DNA of 64,000 nt, taken from the NCBI GenBank assembly GCA_015069575.1, contig SVIH01000002.1, forward strand, positions 1-64,000, in the 5' to 3' direction. Source of the DNA: Clostridiales bacterium. GTDB lineage: Bacteria > Bacillota > Clostridia > Christensenellales > QALW01. The translations under genes and the position numbers were made by a program. Shown here one piece after another: positions 8,621-16,764 of this stretch (position 1 is its first letter; every line of letters starts with the position of its first letter). The notes below the pieces were generated by a model, which made no database searches, was not told where the DNA came from, and saw only the letters and a list, made by a program, of their open reading frames with translations.

Positions 8621-8995
8621 ATGGCTATGAATTATAATCCGATAAGGTCGGTTGACGGAGTGGCTGTTAAATGCCCCTCTACTTATAAATGGAAGCAAGA
8701 AGACTTGTCTAATAAAAACGCTGGTCGTACCGAAGATACTGTTATGGACAAAAATCGTATCGGTCAAATCGTAGGTATCGAGCTATCTTGGAACAATGTT
8801 ACTATTGCGGAGGGTGCGAAAATTTTACAGCAATTCGACCCCGAATATGTTGAGGTTGACTACCTCGATGCAAAACAAGGTAAATATGTTAAAAGCGTAT
8901 TTTATGTAGGCGACCGTTCTGCTCCGCTTTATAACGCAGAGTGCGGTAGGTGGAGTAATATTTCGTTCAACCTTGTAGAAAGGTCGGGTGTGTAA
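8621..8995 (+). CDS. DUF6711-like phage tail protein
   Basis: A 124-residue beta-rich protein between the tape measure and the large hub-like gene, where a distal tail protein or its small partner would be. Motifs such as NPIRSVDGVAVKCPSTYKW at the start and YDAKQGKYVKSVFYVGDRSAP-like strands later resemble the DUF6711 family of Firmicute phages. GGAAAGGGG precedes the ATG. Its stop overlaps the next start by one base (TAATG), so the two are probably translationally coupled. The exact structural role is inferred from position. Confidence 0.68.
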   Translation: MAMNYNPIRSVDGVAVKCPSTYKWKQEDLSNKNAGRTEDTVMDKNRIGQIVGIELSWNNVTIAEGAKILQQFDPEYVEVDYLDAKQGKYVKSVFYVGDRSAPLYNAECGRWSNISFNLVERSGV

Positions 8996-10608
8996 TGTAT
9001 CCTTTGTCGAAAGAAGCTCTTGACCTTTTTAACCAAAATTACAGACAAACTGTAGAAATTATTTTTTACGGTGTTGATGAAACACTTACTATAACGGAGT
9101 CCGATGTTATTCTCGGCTCAATGACGGTTGACCGCACTTGTGTATCTGGCTCTCGTATTGAAATTGGCTCTGCCGTTGCTGCTGAATTTGCTATTACCCT
9201 CGACAATGGAGGGGGCAAATTCGATAATGTAAAATTCGAGGGAGCAGAACTTTTTGTACGAGTAGGTGTTACTAAATATAATGCTCGTAAATGGGAAAAT
9301 GCTCAAACGCAGTATGTACCCATTGGGTATTTCACAATAGACGAGCCTTATCGTAAATTGTCAACTATTCCTATCTCTGCGTTAGACAGAATGGTATTGT
9401 TTGATAAACCTGTCGATTGGTCGCTGTTTACATTTCCAATGACAGTTAAAAGTTTGCTATCACAGACTTGTACGATATGTAATGTAACGCTCGGTACAGA
9501 TATAAGCGATAAACCGAACAGCGATTATATTATCAACGAAGCACCTACGGACGAAACAACTTATCGTCAAATCATTCAGTGGGTGGCTGAATTAACCGCT
9601 ACCTGTGGTTTTATAGATTGGGAGGGTAAATTACAACTCTCTTGGTACGAGCCTACTACAACAAAAATTACACCGTCCGAACGCTATTCTTCCGATATGT
9701 TGGAAAACGACATTGTTATAAGCGGTGTACAAGTTGTTGACGAAGACTCAAACATATATCTCACAGGCGATGATGCTTATGCTTTCAATATCGAGGGCAA
9801 CAGTTTAATTCAGCACGATTTTCAAGCGGTTTCGGAGGCAATATATTCGGCGGTTGGTGGGTTTACCTATCGTCCGTATGAATGTACTACAAAACCTATG
9901 CCGTATCTCTTTCCTATGGATATGGTCGAATTTGTGGACAAAGACGGTATCTCTCATAGCACTATCGTTACGAATGTTACCTTTACTTTGAACGGTGGAA
10001 CGGCTGTACAAGGACAAGGTGAAACGGAAACTAACAATGGTTACGCAACTGCTAACCCATTAACCAAACGAGAATCGTTGATAATTAAAACAATAAAAAA
10101 TGCCTTAAATGATACGCTTAATAGTAGCGTTCAATCACTTTTGGCATTTAACGAATTGATTACCAATTCGCTTGGAGTTTATTCTACGGTTATACCGCAA
10201 GAAGACGGCTCTAAAAAATATTATATGCACGATGCTCCCACGCTTGAGGCAAGTACAACAATCTATACACAAAACGCTGGTGGCTTTGCTTATACCAATA
10301 GCGGTTGGAACGGTGGAAATCCTGTATGGGAGTCTGGTTTTTCAAAAGACGGTAATGTTATTGCGAAAAAGGTAAACGCATACGGAATTGAAGTAGCCGA
10401 CCCCTCTACAAAGTATTCATCACAGATTACCCCCGGTGTTTTCTCGGTATGGTATGGTGCTATGCAAATCTTGACAGTAAACGGCGATGAAAGTGTATTT
10501 ACAAAGGTAAATATCAAAAATCAAGCCGAATGTGGCAAGATACGAGTTCTCCCCCACATCGTTGATGATGTGCTGCTGGGAACAAATATTGTGTATATAG
10601 ACGATTAG
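8995..10608 (+). CDS. Phage tail hub / tail-associated protein (gp18/gp27-like)
   Basis: A 537-residue structural protein directly after the DUF6711-like gene. The N-terminal ~350 residues look like the hub fold of siphovirus tail-associated proteins: TRQTVEIIFYG-type opening strand, VDRTCVSGSRIEIGSAVAAEFAITL, then IGYFTIDEPYRKLSTIPISALD. The C-terminal part, after residue about 360, contains a helical break and a repeated-strand region ending RVLPHIVDDVLLGTNIVYIDD, possibly a receptor-side extension. No clear peptidase catalytic triad was seen, so it is not called an endopeptidase. It is the probable platform carrying the DUF859 and baseplate proteins. Confidence 0.72.
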   Translation: MYPLSKEALDLFNQNYRQTVEIIFYGVDETLTITESDVILGSMTVDRTCVSGSRIEIGSAVAAEFAITLDNGGGKFDNVKFEGAELFVRVGVTKYNARKWENAQTQYVPIGYFTIDEPYRKLSTIPISALDRMVLFDKPVDWSLFTFPMTVKSLLSQTCTICNVTLGTDISDKPNSDYIINEAPTDETTYRQIIQWVAELTATCGFIDWEGKLQLSWYEPTTTKITPSERYSSDMLENDIVISGVQVVDEDSNIYLTGDDAYAFNIEGNSLIQHDFQAVSEAIYSAVGGFTYRPYECTTKPMPYLFPMDMVEFVDKDGISHSTIVTNVTFTLNGGTAVQGQGETETNNGYATANPLTKRESLIIKTIKNALNDTLNSSVQSLLAFNELITNSLGVYSTVIPQEDGSKKYYMHDAPTLEASTTIYTQNAGGFAYTNSGWNGGNPVWESGFSKDGNVIAKKVNAYGIEVADPSTKYSSQITPGVFSVWYGAMQILTVNGDESVFTKVNIKNQAECGKIRVLPHIVDDVLLGTNIVYIDD

Positions 10609-10618
10609 AGGTGAGGTT

Positions 10619-12607
10619 ATGGCAACTTTTACAAGTAATTCTTATGACGGACGATATATGCAACTTACTATTACCGAGTCCGTAAATGTTGTAGCGAATA
10701 CCTCTACTTTGACTTGGACATTGAAATCTCTTGGTGGTGCAGTAGCTTATTATTCCACTGGACCGACAACTGTAACAATCAATGGTACACAGGTTTATTA
10801 CAAAGCTCGTACAGGGTGGAGTACCGAACAGTTCCCAGCAGCAAAAGGAACTGTAAGCGGTACTATAACTGTCGCTCATAACAGTAACGGTGCAAAAAGT
10901 ATTTCGGTCGGTTTCTCTACTGCGATTTACACATCGGCAGTAACAGAACACGGCGGTACAATGACTTTAACTACGATTGACCGTTCTGCACCGACTGTTA
11001 CTCTTGCGACATCAAGCGTGACAGCAAGTTCAGTAATTATCACGGCTACATCAAGTGCGAAAGCCGATGATTTTGATTACAGTATAGATGGTGGCTCGAC
11101 TTGGTACGGACTTTCTACTACGGCTGGTACAACGGCGACAAAGACTATCACAGGACTTTCGCCAAATACGAGCTATTCTATTAAAGTTCGAGCCAGAAGA
11201 CAGTACAATCAAGTTTGGGGTACATCTTCTGCAAAAACTATCAAAACATTAGGTAACACGCTACTTAATTCTGTGAATACTTTTACAGTAGATGTAGCAA
11301 GTCCTGTTTTGACTATGAATTGGACTGTGTATGCATCGTTCACGCATACGCTTGTCATTAAAGACGGTAGTACCACTGTATTAACAATTACAGGCTTGAC
11401 TTGTAGCACAGGAACTAATAACAAAACTATCACTCTTACATCGGCACAGAGAACAACCATTCTCAATTATATGTCAAGTAAGAAATCGTTTACAGGCACT
11501 TTTTACTTAACTACATATAGCGGTAGTACACAAATTGGTAGTACAGTCAGCAAAACTGCGACAGTACAAACTACCTCGGATACATCTGCACCGACTTTCT
11601 CTGGCTTTACTCATAAAGATAGTGATGATAACGGAACAGTTGATATTACAGGTAGCAATCAGCTTTATATCAAGAATTATTCAACGCTTGAAATAACGAT
11701 TGGTACGGTCGCTGCCAAAAACGGAGCAAGTATTTCGTCTTATAAAGTTACCGTCGGCTCTACAAGTAAAACATTTACTACTACTACTATAGATTACGGT
11801 GTAATAGGTGTATCTGGTACAGTAACGCTCAAAGTCGAGGCGATTGATAGCCGAGGTTACTCTACGGCAGTGTCGAAAAATATCACTGTTATAGATTATT
11901 CCGATATATCAATCGACCATTACACTATTCGCCGCAAGAATGAGGTAGAGGCAACGGTGCAGTTGAGTTTTTCGGGAAAAATGTCCCCGATTACTGTAAA
12001 CAATGTTGTAAAGAATACACTCGTATCTGGTAAGTTTAGATACGCTCAAAATGGAGGTAGTTATTCGGGTTGGTGTAATATGACAGTTTCGTTTACTTCG
12101 TCAACATTTGAATTTGCTACTCTTGAATTATCGAATAGTAGCGGTGTAATTGAGTTTAATCCCAATTATGCGTACAGTATTCAAATTAGAGTAACAGATA
12201 GGCTTCATACAGATACTATTACTCTTGTTCTCAACAAAGGTACACCTCTTGTAGCATTAAGGTCTAAAAAGGTCGGTATTAACACACCAGACCCACAAGA
12301 TGCTCTCGATGTTCGAGAGGGAAATATCTTAATGAATGGCTATCGAATTATGGGTTTTGTAGCAGCATTAAGCAACACGGAAGATTTGGACGACTACAAA
12401 GAAAATGGTATTTTCACTCAAAATTTGAACGCTAACGCAAGTACCGACAGAAATTACCCTGTCGCAAGAGCCGGTTATTTGGAAGTTATTTCAAATCCGT
12501 CTGGTTATGTTTTACACAGATATACCACTTATGATTGCACAGCAATTTATGTTAGATATTTGTACGACAGTAAGTGGAGTTCTTGGAAGACAATCACTAT
12601 ATCGTAA
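10619..12607 (+). CDS. DUF859-like minor structural/tail fibre protein with Fn3-like domains
   Basis: A 662-residue, Ser/Thr/Val-rich fibrous protein that resembles the DUF859 siphovirus family: MATFTSNSYDGRYMQLTITE start, early NTSTLTWTLKSLGG. Residues about 125-215 read as a fibronectin type III domain (SAPTVTLATSSVTASSVIIT through SPNTSYSIKVRARR). Beta-sandwich repeats follow, with a phage-type GINTPDPQDALDVREGNI motif near residue 560 and a C-terminal knob (YPVARAGYLEVISN ... SKWSSWKTITIS). It is probably a host-contact fibre. A GAGGTGAGG site precedes the ATG. Confidence 0.82.
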   Translation: MATFTSNSYDGRYMQLTITESVNVVANTSTLTWTLKSLGGAVAYYSTGPTTVTINGTQVYYKARTGWSTEQFPAAKGTVSGTITVAHNSNGAKSISVGFSTAIYTSAVTEHGGTMTLTTIDRSAPTVTLATSSVTASSVIITATSSAKADDFDYSIDGGSTWYGLSTTAGTTATKTITGLSPNTSYSIKVRARRQYNQVWGTSSAKTIKTLGNTLLNSVNTFTVDVASPVLTMNWTVYASFTHTLVIKDGSTTVLTITGLTCSTGTNNKTITLTSAQRTTILNYMSSKKSFTGTFYLTTYSGSTQIGSTVSKTATVQTTSDTSAPTFSGFTHKDSDDNGTVDITGSNQLYIKNYSTLEITIGTVAAKNGASISSYKVTVGSTSKTFTTTTIDYGVIGVSGTVTLKVEAIDSRGYSTAVSKNITVIDYSDISIDHYTIRRKNEVEATVQLSFSGKMSPITVNNVVKNTLVSGKFRYAQNGGSYSGWCNMTVSFTSSTFEFATLELSNSSGVIEFNPNYAYSIQIRVTDRLHTDTITLVLNKGTPLVALRSKKVGINTPDPQDALDVREGNILMNGYRIMGFVAALSNTEDLDDYKENGIFTQNLNANASTDRNYPVARAGYLEVISNPSGYVLHRYTTYDCTAIYVRYLYDSKWSSWKTITIS

Positions 12608-12619
12608 GGAGGTTAAAAT

Positions 12620-13312
12620 ATGGCTCTTATTGTTAAACAACTTTCGGTCGATGTAGCACAGGAAAATATATTCCAATCTATCATCGCCAAACAATATGAT
12701 ACAGATTCTCGTTTTCTATCAGTTCAAATCACAAACGAGGGTGAGCCTATCGCTGTAAATCCTACATCGGTCGTTATTATGAACGCTGTTAGAGAAGACA
12801 ACGAAGCAAAGGCTTTCGCTGGTACTGTAAACGAAAACGGCACGGTTACAGTTCCCATTACCTATTGGATGCTTGAATTGGACGGAACTGTTAAATGCGA
12901 TATTTCAGTTATCGACTCCGAGCAAAGAAAACTTACAACGACATCTTTCACTATTAGCGTTGAAGTCGCTGCATACTCGGGAACAGATATTACAGAGAAC
13001 GAGAGTTACGATGTTCTTGTTTCTTTGATTGGTGAAATATCGGAAATCCAATCAGTTGAAGCCTCAAGAGTGGAGGCTGAAATTGCAAGAGCAGAAGCCG
13101 AAACTGCTCGTATTGCTGCCGAACAGGAAAGAATTTCGGCAGAAACAGCCAGAGCGACAAGCGAACAAAATCGTGTGTCAGCTTGGGCGAACGCTCTCGG
13201 CATTAAAGAAATCTATATCAATAATGTCGATGAAAACAAACAGTATTTATATCAGTTGCAAATCGTAGGCGGTAAACCTGTACTCTACTACGAAGAAGCA
13301 ACCGCAGAATAA
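12620..13312 (+). CDS. BppU-family upper baseplate protein
   Basis: A 230-residue protein whose N-terminal ~120 residues look like the BppU domain (SVDVAQENIFQSIIAKQYDT ... ILDGTVKCDISVIDSEQRKL-like beta-sandwich). They are followed by a coiled coil made of near-heptad ARAEAETARIAAEQERISAE repeats (residues about 140-190) and a short C-terminal strand domain (IYINNVDENKQYLYQLQIVG). Such proteins hold receptor-binding proteins at the tail tip. AAGGAGG precedes the ATG. It lies immediately before the DGR target, which suggests that the diversified protein is mounted on this scaffold. Confidence 0.8.
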   Translation: MALIVKQLSVDVAQENIFQSIIAKQYDTDSRFLSVQITNEGEPIAVNPTSVVIMNAVREDNEAKAFAGTVNENGTVTVPITYWMLELDGTVKCDISVIDSEQRKLTTTSFTISVEVAAYSGTDITENESYDVLVSLIGEISEIQSVEASRVEAEIARAEAETARIAAEQERISAETARATSEQNRVSAWANALGIKEIYINNVDENKQYLYQLQIVGGKPVLYYEEATAE

Positions 13313-13326
13313 GGAGGTAAAAATCA

Positions 13327-14481
13327 ATGTCAGTATTGAATCTATTGTCGGAGCAAACTTTTATTGAGAAAATGGACAACCAGAACATTCTCCTTGCAGC
13401 GATTGCGAGTAACGGCGGCGGTGTGAAAATCACATCTTGGAGTGCCGTTCAGCAAGTTGTTCGTTTGGGTCTTGCCTCAAAAGTTTTTGCTATCGGCGAC
13501 CAGTTCATCAGTACAAAAGGCGATGCACAGTTAGTATGGGACATAATCGGTTTCGACCACGATGTTCCGGCTGACAGTCAGTTTACGCATAGTATGACAA
13601 TTCAACTCCACGATTGTTATACTTCTGCTCAATTCGATGCCCGAGAAGCGTTGTATTATGCTACGGAAGACTTACCGGCTGGTACATACAATTTCAGTAT
13701 CGTAACGCAACCTTGGTACACTGCCGATAACGGCAAGACTTTCCAATTTACTTTGGCTAACGATTTAGCAGCCGGTGGACAGATTGTACTCGATATGACC
13801 TACAATCAAGCTCTTGCTGGAAAAAGTGTTAAAGTTTACAGTGGTAGCGATTCGACAGATGTTATCGAAACTGCAACCATTAGTGAGGGTACAAGCGGTA
13901 CTGCTCTTGGAGCAACAGACGGCTCGGTGGAAAACCTCAACCATATTCAACGAGCAATTATGGGGTCTAACCGTTGGACACATTCGGCTGTCAAGCAGTG
14001 GCTCAACAGTGATAAAGCCGCTAACAGTTGGTGGATTGCTAAAAACAATTTCGACAGACCGTCAGCACAGGTTACATCGGCTGGTTTCCTAACCGATATG
14101 GACAGCGAATTTTTGGCTGTAATCGGCGAAGTAAACAAGCGTAATGCTCTTAATACTGTTACGGACGGAGGCGGTTATGAAGACAGCAAGGAGTTGATGT
14201 TCTTGCTCTCTCGTAGCGAACTGTACGGCGGTTTGGAAAATAGCATAAACGAGGGTGAGCCTTATCCTTATTATGCAAATTATTCCGATTTGTCTGCTCC
14301 CGGTACTGCGGTAGATAGCAACCGAATCAAGTACAGAAATGGCTCGGCACAGTATCAATGGACAAGGTCGTGCGACTCTGGTAACGCTAACAATGTTCGT
14401 ATTGTTCGTCCGGCAGGTAACATCTACACCAGCACTGCGAGCAACAGTAACGGAGTCGCCCCAGCTTGTAACATTATCTAA
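13327..14481 (+). CDS. DGR target (variable) protein, C-type-lectin-like/DUF6273-like C-terminus
   Basis: A 384-residue tail-tip protein diversified by the adjacent DGR. The N-terminal ~45 residues are probably an attachment segment. From residue about 45 a domain with VWDIIGFDHD leads, via RAIMGSNRWTHSAVKQWLNS and a LMFLLSRSELYGG block, to a C-terminal half typical of DUF6273/formylglycine-enzyme-like C-type lectin folds. The final ~37 residues are encoded by the variable repeat: RSCDSGNANNVRIVRPAGNI then YTSTASNSNGVAPACNII. Variable residues seen against the template are 350, 359, 361, 363, 367-370, 372 and 380. AAGGAGG precedes the ATG. It most likely binds the bacterial surface, with altered receptor preference among descendants. 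Confidence 0.92.
   Translation: MSVLNLLSEQTFIEKMDNQNILLAAIASNGGGVKITSWSAVQQVVRLGLASKVFAIGDQFISTKGDAQLVWDIIGFDHDVPADSQFTHSMTIQLHDCYTSAQFDAREALYYATEDLPAGTYNFSIVTQPWYTADNGKTFQFTLANDLAAGGQIVLDMTYNQALAGKSVKVYSGSDSTDVIETATISEGTSGTALGATDGSVENLNHIQRAIMGSNRWTHSAVKQWLNSDKAANSWWIAKNNFDRPSAQVTSAGFLTDMDSEFLAVIGEVNKRNALNTVTDGGGYEDSKELMFLLSRSELYGGLENSINEGEPYPYYANYSDLSAPGTAVDSNRIKYRNGSAQYQWTRSCDSGNANNVRIVRPAGNIYTSTASNSNGVAPACNII
14366..14469 (+). repeat. DGR variable repeat (VR)
   Basis: A 104-bp segment at the 3' end of the target gene aligning gap-free with the TR at 14960-15063 (offset 594). There are 11 mismatches, at 14374, 14402, 14407, 14408, 14413, 14425, 14429, 14432, 14435, 14441 and 14465. Each is A in the TR; the VR bases are G (5), C (4) and T (2). 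No other base class differs. The 3' 23 bases (agtaacggagtcgccccag and onward) are almost unchanged and are the probable initiation-of-mutagenic-homing site. Confidence 0.97.
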
Positions 14482-14491
14482 AATCCAAAAT

Positions 14492-14509
14492 CTGCTCCGA
14501 CAGGAGCAG
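14492..14509 (+). other. Post-VR DGR hairpin/cruciform
   Basis: CTGCTCC-GACA-GGAGCAG, a perfect 7-bp stem with a 4-base loop, sits 22 bases after the VR and before avd. Phage DGRs such as BPP-1 carry a comparable short stem with a tetraloop downstream of the homing site that raises target recognition. No T-run follows, so it is not an intrinsic terminator. Confidence 0.75.
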
Positions 14510-14528
14510 TATTAAGACGGAGGGAATT

Positions 14529-14942
14529 ATGTCAGTTGTTAAGTCAAAGCGTGGCGAGGGTCAGTTGGTTGTCATAACCAAAGCCGAAGAACTTGCGGAG
14601 TACAGTGTTAAAATCTGTAAGAACGAGAAACACTTTCCGAAAGCATTTCGCTGGTGCTTTACAATGAAAATAGTCGATGAAGCGGTATCAATATACACTC
14701 TTATTCGAGAAGCAAATACAATATTTGTTACGACCAAAGAGGATTATAGTCTTCGCCGCCGTAAGCAACTTGAGGCATTGTCGTTGACTGATTCCCTTTT
14801 GGGTCTTATTGACCTTGCGAAAAGAGTTTACGGATTAGATTCCGATAGAGTTGAGCATTGGGCTTTACTTGTAAAGAATGTTAGTAAACCTTTGCGTAAA
14901 TGGTTGAAATCCGATGAAGAAAGATACAAGGATATAGGTTGA
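14529..14942 (+). CDS. avd: DGR accessory variability determinant (Avd)
   Basis: A 137-residue, strongly helical and basic protein of the S23-like four-helix-bundle type found in DGRs. It forms a ring-like complex with the reverse transcriptase and template RNA and is needed for mutagenic homing. Here it has the expected location between target and TR, four helical stretches (for example residues about 18-33, 38-60, 75-100, 108-130) and Lys/Arg-rich surfaces (SLRRRKQLEALSLTDSLLGL). A GGAGGG site lies 7 bases before the ATG. Its stop is 17 bases before the TR, so the 5' part of the DGR RNA probably overlaps its 3' end. Confidence 0.88.
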   Translation: MSVVKSKRGEGQLVVITKAEELAEYSVKICKNEKHFPKAFRWCFTMKIVDEAVSIYTLIREANTIFVTTKEDYSLRRRKQLEALSLTDSLLGLIDLAKRVYGLDSDRVEHWALLVKNVSKPLRKWLKSDEERYKDIG

Positions 14943-15225
14943 TAGTTGTAAGCTCGTTCGGTCGTGCAACTCTGGTAACGCTAACAATGTTCGTAATGTT
15001 AATCCGACAGGTAACATCAACAACAACAATGCGAACAACAGTAACGGAGTCGCCCCAGATTGTGAGATATGCTCGTATAAAGTAGGTCTATTTAGACAGA
15101 AATCAATGCACTCACACAAGGAACTATCACCCTGTCCTATGAGAAATAGGCGAAAAAGGAGCGTTGATGTCGTTTACTCCCAGAAGTAAGTACGGCTACA
15201 AACAACGACTAATATTTTTAATCTT
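14943..15225 (+). ncRNA. DGR template RNA (TR plus 3' spacer)
   Basis: The interval between avd and the RT holds the TR and a 162-base spacer. In BPP-1 the corresponding TR RNA and its ~140-base spacer prime and template mutagenic cDNA synthesis. The spacer contains a CCTAT/ATAGG hairpin (15136-15150) and, near its end, a leader ORF. Exact RNA ends cannot be seen from sequence; the limits given are the gene-free interval. Confidence 0.6.
14960..15063 (+). repeat. DGR template repeat (TR)
   Basis: A 104-bp non-coding copy of the VR, retaining about 35 adenines. It is concentrated in AAC/AAT codons when read in the target frame (the strand reads ...NVNPTGNINNNNANNSNG...). That arrangement maximises the amino acids reachable by A-to-N change, as in known DGRs. 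The TR starts 17 bases after avd and ends 162 bases before the RT start. The 5' border is sharp: bases 14951-14959 no longer match the sequence before the VR. Confidence 0.97.
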
Positions 15226-15229
15226 ATGA
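15167..15229 (+). CDS. 20-codon leader ORF coupled to the DGR reverse transcriptase
   Basis: ATG at 15167 is preceded by AAAAAGGAG (15154-15162), the only good ribosome site before the reverse transcriptase. It encodes MSFTPRSKYGYKQRLIFLIL and stops with TGA at 15227-15229, which overlaps the RT start ATG (15226-15228) as ATGA. The RT has no ribosome site of its own (the preceding bases are aatatttttaatctt). The leader is therefore likely to deliver ribosomes to the RT by translational coupling. No family is recognised; the product may have no function itself. Confidence 0.6.
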   Translation: MSFTPRSKYGYKQRLIFLIL

Positions 15230-16287
15230 ATATAAAAGTTGATGATTTTACAGTTAGAGATTCTGTTTGCAGTTTCGATAATCTTTATAACGCTATGCTC
15301 AAATGTCGCAGAAATGTAATGTGGAAAGACAGCGTAGCCGGATATGTAAAGAATGGTTTGGTAAATATTCTCGATTTGAAACAATCTCTTATGGACGATA
15401 CTTACAAGATTTCGTCATATTCGAGATTTAAGGTGTATGAGCCAAAAGAACGAGATATTATCAGCACTCGAATTAAAGACCGAGTATTTCAGCGTAGTCT
15501 TTGCGACAATTATTTGTACGAAAATGTAACAAGGTCGTTTATAAACGACAATTCTGCTTGTCAAATAGGCAAGGGTACGCTGTATGCTCGTAATCGTCTG
15601 GAAAGGCATTTACAGAAATATTATCGCAAACACGGTACACAAGGTTGGGTACTTAAATGTGATATTAAAAATTATTTCGGTAGCACACCTCACTCTGTTG
15701 CAAAAGATGCCATACGTCGTTGCGTTTATGACGATTGGGCTGTCGGTGAAGTAAATCGTATAATTGACAGTTTCAATCAAGGTGAAGATGCAACTATCGG
15801 TATGGGACTCGGCTCACAGGTTACACAGTTGATACAACTTGCGGTACTTGACCCTATCGACCACCGTATTAAAGAACAGAAACACATTAAGTATTATGTT
15901 CGATATATGGACGATTTCATTTTAATTCATCACGATAAGGCATATCTCGAAGAATGTCGAAAAGACATTGAAAAGTGGTTATCCGAGTTGGGATTACAGT
16001 TAAGCGAAAAGAAGACTCAGTTATTCCCTGTAACACAACCGATTAGTTTCCTTGGTTTTAGTTTTCGGCTTACAAATACAGGAAAGATTGTGAAGAAAAT
16101 TCGTCCCGAACGAATATCCCACGAAAGACGGAAACTCCGTAAACTTGCTCAAAGAGTAAAGGACGGTAAAATGACCCGAGAAGAAGTTGATAGTTGCTAC
16201 CAAAGTTGGAAAGCACACGCTTCCTATGGAGATACCCACAATTTAATTCTGCGAATGGACAAATTTTACAAAGAATTATGGAGGTAA
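15226..16287 (+). CDS. DGR reverse transcriptase
   Basis: A 353-residue group-II-intron-related reverse transcriptase of DGR type. The palm motif CDIKNYF (catalytic Asp146) and the YMDD box (residues 227-230, Asp229/Asp230) are intact. Motif 4 reads GLGSQ (residues 194-198) in place of the usual QGxP, the substitution diagnostic of DGR enzymes and linked to adenine infidelity. A thumb-like basic region follows (IRPERISHERRKLRKLAQR), and there is no maturase or endonuclease domain. It makes error-prone cDNA from the TR RNA and, with Avd, replaces the VR. Its start overlaps the stop of the leader ORF. Confidence 0.95.
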   Translation: MNIKVDDFTVRDSVCSFDNLYNAMLKCRRNVMWKDSVAGYVKNGLVNILDLKQSLMDDTYKISSYSRFKVYEPKERDIISTRIKDRVFQRSLCDNYLYENVTRSFINDNSACQIGKGTLYARNRLERHLQKYYRKHGTQGWVLKCDIKNYFGSTPHSVAKDAIRRCVYDDWAVGEVNRIIDSFNQGEDATIGMGLGSQVTQLIQLAVLDPIDHRIKEQKHIKYYVRYMDDFILIHHDKAYLEECRKDIEKWLSELGLQLSEKKTQLFPVTQPISFLGFSFRLTNTGKIVKKIRPERISHERRKLRKLAQRVKDGKMTREEVDSCYQSWKAHASYGDTHNLILRMDKFYKELWR

Positions 16288-16293
16288 AATCTA

Positions 16294-16761
16294 ATGTTTA
16301 AGTTCTTAACTAAAAACGACCAAATTGTCAAAGACGGTAAGAAAACAGAACAGTTGGCGGCAAGACAGACGAGTACAGAACTCGCAACCTCGGTAGCGTT
16401 TGTTACCCTTGCGGAAAGTGGCTCGATTGACGATATTACCGCTACTGAACACACCGATTTGTTCTCTCCGTGGGTAGAAAATGTCGCATATAAAGCTGGC
16501 GACTTGAGGCAGTACGAAAACAATCTTTATCGTTGTGTACAGGCTCATACTTCACAAGCCGACTGGACTCCCGATGCGACTGCATCTCTTTGGACTAAAG
16601 TAGGCGACCCTACAGAAGAATACCCCGAATGGTCGCAACCTATTGGCTCTCACGATGCTTACGCTATGGGAGATAAAGTATCTTACGATAATAAAAAGTG
16701 GGTATCTACCATTGATGCTAATGTTTGGCAACCGGGAGTATATGGCTGGAATGAGGTGTAA
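16294..16761 (+). CDS. Phage tail protein with CBM5/12-like carbohydrate-binding domain
   Basis: A 155-residue protein with a short N-terminal segment (about 1-65), then the pattern YKAGDLRQYENNLYRCVQAH followed by DWTPDATASLWTKV (residues about 70-110). That is the typical aromatic carbohydrate-binding module 5/12 (ChiA/XkdX-like) signature. A second partial copy appears at the end (YAMGDKVSYDNKKWVSTIDA). Probably a tail-tip accessory that binds cell-wall or surface glycan. GGAGG precedes the ATG. It follows the DGR without a terminator. Confidence 0.78.
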   Translation: MFKFLTKNDQIVKDGKKTEQLAARQTSTELATSVAFVTLAESGSIDDITATEHTDLFSPWVENVAYKAGDLRQYENNLYRCVQAHTSQADWTPDATASLWTKVGDPTEEYPEWSQPIGSHDAYAMGDKVSYDNKKWVSTIDANVWQPGVYGWNEV

Positions 16762-16764
16762 ATG

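Noticed and set aside
8995-10608. Tail endopeptidase active site
   Set aside because: No recognisable catalytic pattern in the protein; kept as a structural hub protein.
14492-14509. Hairpin as a transcription terminator
   Set aside because: No T-run follows and avd begins within 20 bases in the same direction; the position relative to the VR fits the DGR cruciform instead.
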